Assembly: GCA_947247005.1 (NCBI GenBank) | Contig: OX365947.1 | Span: 31,142,760-31,206,759 of the forward strand | Reading direction: 5' to 3' | Length of the DNA stretch: 64,000 nt | DNA from: Spisula solida | Taxonomy: Eukaryota; Mollusca; Bivalvia; Venerida; Mactridae | In this document: positions 60,201 through 64,000 of the stretch, one piece after another | Layout of the letters: the number at the start of each line of letters is the position of its first letter | How positions within the stretch are numbered: position 1 is the first letter of the stretch | Notes under the pieces: generated by a model | Told to the model about the DNA's origin: nothing | Database searches by the model: none | The model's input: the letters and a program-made list of their open reading frames with translations, nothing else | Made by a program: the position numbers and the translations under genes

Positions 60201-63200
60201 AGAATGTTGGTTCATCCTATGTTGTATATAGTGTTGTTATAGACATGTATGGGCGGCATCCATAGAATGTTGGTTCATCCTATGTTGTATATAGTGTTGT
60301 TATAGACATGTATGGGCGGCATCCATAGAATGTAGGTTTATTCTTTGTTGTATATAGTGTTGTTATAGACATGTAAAAGTGGCATCAATAGAATGTAGGT
60401 TTATTCTTTGTTGTGTATAATGCTGTTATAGACATGTTAGGACGGCATCCATAGAATGTAGGTTTATTTTATGTTGTATATAGTGTTAGTATAGACATTT
60501 TAGGGCGGCATCCATACAATGTATGTTTATTCTTTGTTGTATATAGTATTGTTAAAGACATGTTAGGTCGGCATCCATAGAATGTAGGTTTATTCTTTGT
60601 TGTATATAGTGTTGTTATATACATGTTAGGGCGGCATCCATAGAATGTAGGTGTAATACAAAGTTTGTATAAGGGATTGCTATAGAATGCAAGGTCGGCA
60701 TCCATAAAATGTAGGTTTATTCTATGTAGCGATACAAGCATATCCTGTTCTCAGATCGCGGCTCAGGTATTGTGTTCCTCTTAATTATTCATACAGGTGA
60801 ATGGTGCTGACGCTTCTACAGGAGCATCAACGGACAACATAATGATGGATGAATTTGACATTCTACACGTAAGGTGCAATGATGAGTGTTACCAACTAAA
60901 GTTTGTTTCTGACAAACCAATTGCAGTAATATTCGGAGCCGACAACAAAGGACATCACATGGACTCAGAACTTGGACACGCGTCTACACAGGTATGTTTG
61001 TTAAGTTTAAACAAGGTCGATTAGGAGTGTTCAGTGTTGCGTTGGGCATTGTCTGTGTATTTTTGTTTTGATTTGTCTTTTTGTGCCTTGCTGTTTCTGT
61101 TAGTGCTACCCCACCCTTTGTATCGTATTTCTATTTAATGTATTATACAAAAGTGGAACGGTGTACTAAAAGTTAAATACAGTGTGATATTTCTACTATA
61201 CCTAATGTATGCATAAAAGCCAGAAATCCAACCATTGATAGTAAATTTCTGCTCGTCTAAATGAAAGTTAGATCAAGCTGTATCAAGGGAGTGGAATCAT
61301 TGCTTTTTTTGTGCACCCACACTTATTTATAAGTGGGGACTTCAGTAAATGCCCTAGTGGCGTTGAAGAGTATAACGTTGAAGTTAAAGTGGACATATAG
61401 CATTGGTGCCGTCCGTCCGTACGTACGTAACTCAAATCTTCTGTGTTGAACTCATCATAAACTACTGGGTGGAATTTATTCAAACTTTCACAGATGAACA
61501 ACCGGAATGTATAAATGAGCGCAAAGGATGGAATTTTTGTTGTGTAGATTTTGACCCGAGTTATGGCCCTTTGTTACTTTTACTATATACCCTATAGTGA
61601 AAAATATTGTGTGTTGAACTCCTCAGAAACTACTGGGTGGAATTAACCTATTGGGTGGAATCTCTTCAGACTTTTACAGATTAACAAACTCAATGTATAG
61701 ATGATCTTAAAGGATGGAATTTGGTTGTGTCAATTTTTACCTGAATTATGGTCCGTAGTTACTTTTACTATAATTATACTATATGATGGACCTTTGATAT
61801 TTTTAAAAGAATTATAGTCCACAAGGCTAAAGAAATTTAATAATGATGTTACCTCAAACCGCTATTCCCCTCTCCTTTCCATTTGAAAGGATATGTGCTA
61901 TAATGGGGGCACCCGTGTCCCATGGACACCATTCTAGTTTAACCTCCCCTGAATTTAAGCAATTCTTTAATCACTAAAAGTGTATTTAGTTGGGCATTGT
62001 GTCTTGTATGTTTTTTATGTTTACTGTGCTCGGTTGGTAGTTGGGCATTGTGCCTTTTGTGTTTTAAGGTTTTCTGTGCTCGGCTGGTTAAGTTGAGTGC
62101 AGCCTTCCCTGTCTGACATAATATTATCTTTTTACAAAATGTCTAGCGAATCAATTGTCACAATGTTACTTATTGCATGTAAGAACATACTATGCTCTTT
62201 TGCCAGTTTTTATCACAAAAAATCAAATGTAATATAGCTGTTACAAATATCATAAACTTAATTGTGTGATTTCCTTCAGAACTTATTGTGTATAAAGTAG
62301 TACTACTTTAATAGGCAATCCTGTTTCTGTAAAATGCAAATTTCAGTTTATAATGGTTTTTCCCAACGTCTAAGAACATCTTTAAAAACAGCTGAACAAA
62401 GCTAATGTAAATGTCCACAATATGAAGGTGATTTTCATAAACGTTTTATACCTTTTTGTACAGCTCGATCAAAGAAGTGCGAACGTCCTTAACCATCAAG
62501 ATAGATGTATTTTTATCTGAACTGTTTAATATATCACCATTCTCATATTTGGAGCCACTTGCCTGTCACGGTTGCATATCATAACGCATATAATGTCATT
62601 ATTGTAGTTGTTATCGTTAAAACTATTCAATTTCATCAAAACTAGATACTTTAAACTCTAGAAATAATGTCATTTACAAATCTTCAGGGGGAACATACAG
62701 GATACAATTCCCTGCTAAAAATCTGCTGTTTCAAGCACAAACATAGAATTTTAATGTAACCCTTACAAATGATCGATCGATCGTTTTATAACAAAGAACT
62801 AAGAAACAGGCATTATTTAACATTGTACAGATGCCATATAAACAGAATGTGCCTATTCCTATGAGCAATTTGCAAGGGGTTAGCGCCGTTTCTAAAGTTT
62901 CTAAAGAACATTTTATAAAAGAATAAAAAAACACAATACACAAATTGTGAGGAAGGCAAAGCACAGGCTGCTCAATTTCGCGACACAGCTTAAAGCCCCC
63001 ACATACATAACGATTATGTTTAACGAAGTCTGATAGATAGAGTAATTCTGTGATGACTATATTTTAACGCATTCTGACCTAACAAAACTACGCAACGAAC
63101 ACAAATACTCACTGACGCACGCATACGCTCATACCATCGATAGACAGCGTACACATACTAATGTGAAGAAATTTAGTTAAAGTCATATTCGCCAGTATTT

Positions 63201-63561
63201 GCAAGCTCATGCCGTCAGGTTGGTAATGGTTATAGGTGACTGGGCCTTTAATTAGACCCGCTTCGAGTTATGACGACATTTTGCTTTAATTTTGTTAATA
63301 ACCAAATAAAATCGATCATGCTTACTTTCTTTCAGCTGATACCCATTATCAATTATGATCACTATTTCGTCCTCGTGACAATACAGAATTCTTGGAAGTT
63401 GTTTGTTGCCCAGAATGAAGATCCAAACGCCGATGATCCCGAGTATCAATATGCTGGATGGTACGCATATAACACGGCATCTGAATTTCCTTTTATGGAT
63501 GGAACTAATGATGAACATCGGATGGTGGACTTTCCTGTTGGCTACTACCTACACGGAAGAG
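42120..63561 (+). CDS. FCGBP-like / IgGFc-binding domain protein, nine exons, partial
   Basis: Nine exons, each bounded by AG...GT with phases that fit throughout, encode about 467 residues. Residues 1 to about 155 (exons 1-4) carry scattered Cys (YCF, MCK, STC, ECDC, YCEE) and match no family I know. Residues from about 170 onward (exons 5-9) follow the pattern of the IgGFc-binding N-terminal domain: 'GYIFHTGFLP', 'VELRIPIEYM', 'GIRIESRDDRIGVRAIS', 'FIVLPDDILGTEY', 'GEVLVVAAKSSTSVSI', 'SDKPIAVIFGAD' and 'DHYFVLVT'. Family members are extracellular and linked to mucus, adhesion or immunity in animals; the role here is inference. No start codon exon or signal peptide was found, and the protein may continue past 63,561. 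Splice sites 4 and 9 are weak (GTACTG, GTTATC). Confidence 0.85.
42258..43055. other. intron 1, 5' part: no feature seen
   Basis: AT-rich intronic sequence without recognisable repeats. Confidence 0.5.
43060..43260 (+). repeat. non-LTR 3' UTR-like segment
   Basis: The segment 'aaaggcacgtatgtgccgag' (a small hairpin), followed by 'tttgtaaataaagata' and TA repeats, is the layout of a LINE 3' end. No coding precedes it. Confidence 0.4.
43311..44534. mobile_element. 1.2-kb foldback element in intron 1
   Basis: The left arm (about 43,313-43,416) contains 'cacaggaacttgcataattt' and 'gagccagtctccagg'. The right arm (about 44,427-44,532) carries both in inverted order. Arms are about 105 bp. A 111-codon frame (43,287-43,622) begins in the left arm and lacks any recognisable motif. 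Confidence 0.75.
43868..44035 (+). repeat. pogo/Tigger-like terminal sequence
   Basis: 'tacagtgttccctctcgtaa' continues into 'cacctctctcaaacgac' and 'cctttaaacgac'. Repeated 'CTCTCTxxAACGAC' after TA-CAG is the style of pogo/Tigger ends. The inverted partner is absent, so this is probably a truncated end inside the foldback. Confidence 0.45.
44733..44751 (+). repeat. C homopolymer of 19
   Basis: Uninterrupted C run about 45 bases before the exon 2 acceptor. The exact length may be affected by sequencing error. Confidence 0.8.
44795..44904 (+). CDS. exon 2 (FCGBP-like gene)
   Basis: Acceptor 'cttttatttcag', donor 'gtaagt', ends in phase 0. It reads 'ESMCKTTSTISGFNNIY', then 'DFTTAASTCGSFG'. 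It contributes two Cys. Confidence 0.88.
44940..45172 (+). repeat. composite repeat: 30-bp array plus 115-bp tail (intron 2)
   Basis: Three 30-bp units ('agctgaaactaggtcattta', 'agctgtgacttgggcgtccg', 'agctgaaacttgggctatca') are followed by a tail: 'gttcggcattatgctgtgta', 'ttctgtgttcgactggtcaa', 'gttgagtgctgccttccctg' and 'tccgattttctatt'. The same order recurs at 51,415-51,615, and tails alone recur elsewhere. Confidence 0.75.
45200..45410. mobile_element. 211-bp MITE
   Basis: The ends 'cagggctggttttcacaaaa' and (inverted) 'caggggtgctattcacaaag' match at most positions, giving terminal repeats of about 22 bp. No coding. It lies in intron 2 next to the composite repeat. Confidence 0.75.
46110..46213 (+). 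CDS. exon 3 (FCGBP-like gene)
   Basis: Acceptor 'tttcatttacag', donor 'gtatgt', ends in phase 2. It reads 'SKVQIRATGTNKYWECDC', then 'GNALPKEMTAGGVTV'. The alternative donor at the preceding GTAAAG would break the phase with exon 4. Confidence 0.85.
46245..46640 (+). repeat. two-unit tandem repeat of about 180 bp with GTCTGTCTGTCCGTC leader
   Basis: 'atctggatcctg', 'acagtttccaagcta' and 'gggattatg' each occur twice at about 180-base spacing, after a TCTG/TCCG microsatellite at 46,268-46,285. It belongs to the same architectural class as 28,235-28,930. Confidence 0.7.
47186..47337 (+). CDS. exon 4 (FCGBP-like gene)
   Basis: Acceptor 'ttataattattttag', donor 'gtactg' (weak but phase-consistent, phase 1). 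It reads 'GVQAYHKHLPNQWDVRFQAF', then 'ARSVHYGQDIKLRLIYCEEF'. Without splicing, the frame runs on to 47,501 with no family-like sequence, which favours the donor. Confidence 0.8.
47338..48275. other. intron 4; only a tRNA-like segment recognised
   Basis: A minus-strand tRNA-like sequence lies at 47,805-47,890. The rest is AT-rich. Confidence 0.45.
47805..47890 (-). other. tRNA-like sequence, probably pseudogene
   Basis: On the minus strand 'atctcagttagtaaagcg' (A-box-like) and 'gcgagttcgaatccaact' (B-box-like) are spaced about as in a tRNA. Acceptor-stem pairing is not convincing. It may be a SINE head. Confidence 0.4.
48276..48445 (+). CDS. exon 5 (FCGBP-like gene), start of IgGFc-binding-like domain
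   Basis: Acceptor 'gctttttaaatttag', donor 'gtaagt', phase 0. It reads 'DNWGYIFHTGFLPHATASD', then 'GLGTNVHIQGSLEG' and 'IDLWVKVKRDHA', the first beta strands of the domain. Confidence 0.88.
48446..49395. other. intron 5: no recognisable feature
   Basis: AT-rich sequence with no inverted ends or tandem repeats seen. Confidence 0.45.
49396..49597 (+). CDS. exon 6 (FCGBP-like gene)
   Basis: Acceptor 'cttatcaattcag', donor 'gtaagt', phase 1. It holds the most diagnostic segment: 'RGIRIESRDDRIGVRAISND' followed by 'VLPDDILGTEYNGI', corresponding to the family's 'GI.I.S...I.VYA.N....FLALP...LGTEY' pattern. Confidence 0.9.
49995..50270. repeat. 'tatgcccccg...ggggggcata' repeat with TCCG/TTCG microsatellite
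   Basis: The leader 'tatgcccccgtatcgataga' precedes a microsatellite of TCCG/TTCG units (50,041-50,075). A region with 'ttgaccttcaccttgaccta' follows, ending at 'ggggggcataagcg'. The ends TATGCCCCC and GGGGGGCATA are inverted. I associate this type with bivalve introns. Confidence 0.75.
50490..50945 (+). repeat. 'gctgatctggcacaaagcgc' repeat with GTCGTC microsatellite
   Basis: 'ttagctgatctggcacaaag' with 'ccaaggtgag' leads to 'gtccgtcgtcgtccgtcgtc' (50,549-50,568). Two diverged units sharing 'gtagcattgtctag(a/t)ggacct' and 'cattgcc(a/c)(a/t)(a/t)gg' follow. Confidence 0.75.
50962..51105 (+). repeat. dispersed 145-bp repeat, copy 2 (partner 19,609-19,757)
   Basis: Nearly identical to copy 1 over 'tattattaccgcaataaaac' through 'acatatttatgaatgaatga'. 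It follows directly on the previous repeat. Confidence 0.8.
51415..51615 (+). repeat. composite repeat: 30-bp array plus tail (intron 6)
   Basis: Two 30-bp units ('agctgaaactagggcattca', 'agatgaaaataggtcgttcg') are followed by the tail 'gtgttgggcattttactgtg' and 'gttgagtgctgcctt'. It ends at 'ttttactttattttacag', which is also the exon 7 acceptor. Confidence 0.7.
51620..51723 (+). CDS. exon 7 (FCGBP-like gene)
   Basis: Acceptor 'actttattttacag', donor 'gtaagt', phase 0. It reads 'EAPADEDGEVLVVAAKSS', then 'VSIVYNSYGTRAGLS'. A composite repeat copy ends only a few bases before its acceptor and may supply the polypyrimidine tract. Confidence 0.88.
51795..51900 (-). other. weak tRNA-like sequence
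   Basis: The minus strand contains 'gctgggttcgaattcgggtg' (B-box-like) and 'gtagcacttagcacta' (possible A box). Evidence is thin. Confidence 0.25.
52185..52445 (+). repeat. 63-bp minisatellite, left block (four diverged units)
   Basis: Units 'ggacgacatccatagaatgt', 'aggtttattc' and 'gtgttgttatagaaatgtta' match the large array at 59,325-60,725. The two blocks are separated by 6.9 kb. Confidence 0.85.
52448..52567 (+). repeat. 19-bp minisatellite ttggtgcgtgcgtgcgtgc
   Basis: About six nearly perfect units. The 65-codon open frame over it (52,444-52,641) encodes a low-complexity Cys/Val/Arg repeat and is not called as a gene. Confidence 0.9.
52570..53400 (+). repeat. 151-bp tandem repeat, five units plus, left part
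   Basis: The phrase 'ggcatgaatgttcacctcc' (or a variant) occurs at 52,619, 52,770, 52,918, 53,071, 53,222 and about 53,366. Units also contain 'aaaggtcaaggtcacagtt' and 'ggaccataactttgttatgc'. The array is broken at about 53,400 and resumes at 59,130. Confidence 0.92.
53580..54533 (-). pseudogene. LINE reverse transcriptase, C-terminal half
   Basis: 317 open codons. They start at the FADD catalytic box ('MFADDTKSYRHI'), then the thumb region ('VDFIKDLGVTID', 'NFDKHI', 'LVRPNLEYESSVWSP'), then the diagnostic 'VENVQRRASKML', 'YEERLRKLKLPTLKYRR' and 'RGDMIETFKILKG', as in CR1/L2/Jockey-type elements. The length agrees with the family's post-catalytic region. It is the longest open frame in the window, so this part has decayed least. 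Confidence 0.92.
54552..54923 (-). pseudogene. LINE reverse transcriptase, N-terminal piece with deletion
   Basis: It reads 'EKAEVLADFFTSVFTNED', then 'EVRKILKGLDF', then jumps to 'WVKNFLYVRKQCTQVNG' and 'RPVLFVIFINYLPE'. The block normally holding the first catalytic residues between these parts is missing. A short frame break separates it from the FADD piece. Confidence 0.88.
55376..55792 (-). pseudogene. LINE apurinic-type endonuclease fragment
   Basis: 138 codons with 'VRITGDFNLPYINW' (the GDFN motif), 'LDLILVNDQN' (the D-L-hydrophobic motif) and 'GSIDHCVVEF' (the SDH-like terminal motif with catalytic His). These mark the second half of the endonuclease. The first half lies further upstream in broken frames to about 56,000. 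Confidence 0.88.
56022..57143 (-). pseudogene. LINE ORF1 with PHD-like zinc finger
   Basis: An ATG near 57,142 opens a basic Ser/Thr-rich start. An A-rich run ('aaaaaggaaaaag') near 57,000 is the likely frameshift point, after which another frame gives WNCTVC, 'VIQCESCNLYYC', 'IPCLGIS' and 'LHWFCPSC'. This is a C4-x-C3 PHD-like finger in which the usual His is replaced by Tyr/Cys surroundings. PHD fingers occur in ORF1 of CR1/L2-type LINEs. A further part with 'VIRLGKKVDSRLRPLK' lies at 56,526-56,194. A G run of ten (56,210-56,220) disrupts the end. Confidence 0.75.
57285..58256. mobile_element. foldback element, about 970 bp, multi-stage palindrome
   Basis: The outer arms (57,291-57,482 and 58,059-58,252) share 'acaggtattcggcatgttgg', 'catttcattaaatatctga' and 'ttctactaaagttataag' in inverted orientation, with about 90% identity by eye. 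After non-matching inserts of about 160 bases on each side, inversion resumes with 'gatgtgaagtcggtg' (57,679 and about 58,030). It resumes again around the centre at about 57,777 with 'cttggtacatgtttat' and 'caaactatcg'. Mirrored frames at 57,226-57,414 (-) and 58,128-58,352 (+) begin identically because of this palindrome and are not separate genes. Confidence 0.88.
58260..59015. other. no gene seen inside the hAT-like element
   Basis: AT-rich sequence between the foldback and the AAGTACTTTTCAAGG motifs. Confidence 0.4.
59130..59325 (+). repeat. 151-bp tandem repeat, right part
   Basis: Resumes with 'cccaggttcctgtcttaaag' and includes 'ggcatgaatgtttatctcca' at about 59,249. It ends with 'ggtcaaggtcacag', where it joins the 63-bp array. 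Confidence 0.88.
59325..60725 (+). repeat. 63-bp minisatellite, main block (about 22 units)
   Basis: Units contain 'gggcggcatccatagaatgt', '(t/a)ggtt(c/t)at(c/t)ct' and 'tatatagtgttgttatagac'. A distinctive stretch starting 'gtaaaagtggcatcaatag' occurs at 59,932 and 60,373, exactly 441 bases (7 units) apart, showing a higher-order duplication. The minus-strand 90-codon frame at 60,469-60,741 is a translation of this repeat (a 21-residue period). Other units carry a TAG in that frame, so a protein is unlikely. Confidence 0.93.
60797..60991 (+). CDS. exon 8 (FCGBP-like gene)
   Basis: Acceptor 'attattcatacag', donor 'gtatgt', phase 0 on both sides. It reads 'MMDEFDILHVRCNDECYQLK', then 'SDKPIAVIFGADNKG'. 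It starts about 70 bases after the 63-bp minisatellite array. Confidence 0.9.
60992..61390. repeat. intron 8 start; partial copy of composite repeat tail at 61,030-61,105
   Basis: 'gtgttgcgttgggcattgtc' and 'ttagtgctacc' recall the composite tail, with weaker similarity than other copies. Nothing else was recognised. Confidence 0.35.
61395..61945 (+). repeat. two-unit tandem repeat with GTCCGTCCGTACGTACG leader
   Basis: After 'gtgccgtccgtccgtacg' two units share 'gtgttgaactc(a/c)tc', 'actactgggtggaatt' and 'aaaggatggaattt'. The repeat ends near 'gggggcacccgtgtcccatg'. Frames at 61,283-61,597 are repeat products. Confidence 0.75.
61985..62145 (+). repeat. composite repeat tail, doubled copy (intron 8)
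   Basis: 'agttgggcattgtg' occurs twice (about 61,988 and 62,040). The second copy continues to 'tgtgctcggctggttaagtt', 'gagtgcagccttccctgtct' and 'gacataatattatc'. Confidence 0.7.
62146..63335. other. rest of intron 8: nothing recognised
   Basis: AT-rich sequence. The minus-strand frames at 62,731-62,964 and 63,252-63,518 have no supporting feature, and the latter lies opposite exon 9. Confidence 0.45.
63336..63561 (+). CDS. exon 9 (FCGBP-like gene), 3' limit uncertain
   Basis: Acceptor 'cttactttctttcag', phase 0. It reads 'LIPIINYDHYFVLVTIQNSW', then 'YAGWYAYNTASEF' and 'VDFPVGYYLHGRG'. It either splices at the weak GTTATC (63,562) in phase 1 or ends four codons later at TGA (63,573-63,575). 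The domain's usual last strand is not visible, so splicing to a further exon is favoured. Confidence 0.75.
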
Positions 63562-63864
63562 GTTATCACTTTTGAATATTTTACATACTCATCGTCTACA
63601 AGTTTTTATCTCATCTGAGTATGAATAAGAGCATCTAACATTAAAATTGACAAAAACTGCAAAAACTGTTAAATGCTCTTATTCATAATCTTAGTTTATT
63701 ATGTTGCTATAGTGCGGCCAAGATATGATGGCACAATAACATTGTGTAAACGTCACTGGTTGGATCAGTCCATATCAAAACGCGGGTAACTAAATAAATC
63801 ATGATCATCTAAGCGTTTGTACAGTTATTTTAAACTACTTAAGGATGATGATCGTTGTGCTTAT

Positions 63865-63935
63865 CATATAGCCAAATGGTAAAGTCTTTAATCTCAACGC
63901 AGAAGGTCCGGGTTCGAATCCCATCAGAATCTTGT
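63865..63935 (+). other. tRNA-like sequence near the window end
   Basis: 'atagccaaatggtaaagtc' (A-box-like) and 'tccgggttcgaatcccatc' (good B box) lie about 35 bases apart. The 5' acceptor strand does not pair well with the 3' side, and no discriminator/terminator arrangement is clear, so it is more likely a SINE head or pseudogene than a working tRNA. Confidence 0.45.
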
Positions 63936-64000
63936 TTTTTATTTCTTTTTTTCGCGAATTATTTTTCCGCAAGCTTTTCACGAAACTCGTATATTTGTGG

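Noticed and set aside
60469..60741. Minus-strand frame with a 21-residue FYGCRPNM repeat
   Set aside because: It follows from the 63-bp array being a multiple of three. Other units of the array carry a TAG in this frame.

Overview
This window looks like nuclear DNA from a marine bivalve mollusc. The base composition is AT-rich, there are no bacterial-style gene blocks or ribosome-binding sites, and one gene is split by GT-AG introns of 1 to 9 kb. Almost everything else is repetitive, and several repeat types have a style I associate with bivalve genomes: tRNA-Asp-like SINEs, TCCG/GACGG-flanked tandem repeats and hairpin repeats. The species assignment is inference; no search was run. All boundaries were read by eye and most are accurate to a few bases or a few tens of bases.

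Gene content. The one convincing protein-coding gene lies on the + strand from 42,120 to at least 63,561. It has nine exons whose phases all agree. The joined product is about 467 residues. Its second half resembles the N-terminal domain of IgGFc-binding proteins (FCGBP-like, extracellular). Its first part is a Cys-containing region I could not assign. Both ends are open: no start exon or signal peptide was found, and the 3' end is uncertain. Introns 2, 6 and 7 are loaded with repeats. Intron 7 (9.1 kb) holds two tandem arrays split by a nested transposon stack.

Layout. 1-12.8 kb: a 3.6-kb element with inverted, coding-looking arms and GAGGCCC motifs; a SINE; MITEs; a LINE C-terminal fragment. 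13.3-15.7 kb: a poly-T/GCTAGGCC satellite with a 119-bp period. 15.7-19.4 kb: a probable element carrying a 42-bp minisatellite. 20-23 kb: hairpin, a mariner-like element nested in another DNA transposon, and a second SINE. 25.4-30.1 kb: a roughly 380-bp repeat with an embedded tRNA-like segment, a LINE fragment, tandem repeats and two hairpins. 30.7-34.7 kb: a 3,993-bp element with matching ends, a 6-bp target duplication and twelve copies of a TAACGAAGGTTT-type motif. 34.9-35.3 kb: a deleted Tc1-like transposase. 38.2-41.2 kb: a decayed RTE-like LINE interrupted by two MITEs, one at a TATA duplication exactly in its reading frame. 42.1-63.6 kb: the gene. 53.4-59.1 kb (inside intron 7): a degraded hAT-like element containing an internally deleted CR1/L2-type LINE and a nearly 1-kb foldback.

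The LINE and transposase genes are broken, so this window shows no evidence of a working transposition system. The most unusual items are the motif-rich non-autonomous elements (0.99-4.6 kb and 30.7-34.7 kb), the nested organisation of intron 7, and a composite repeat (30-bp array plus a roughly 115-bp tail) that recurs in two introns of the gene and elsewhere.
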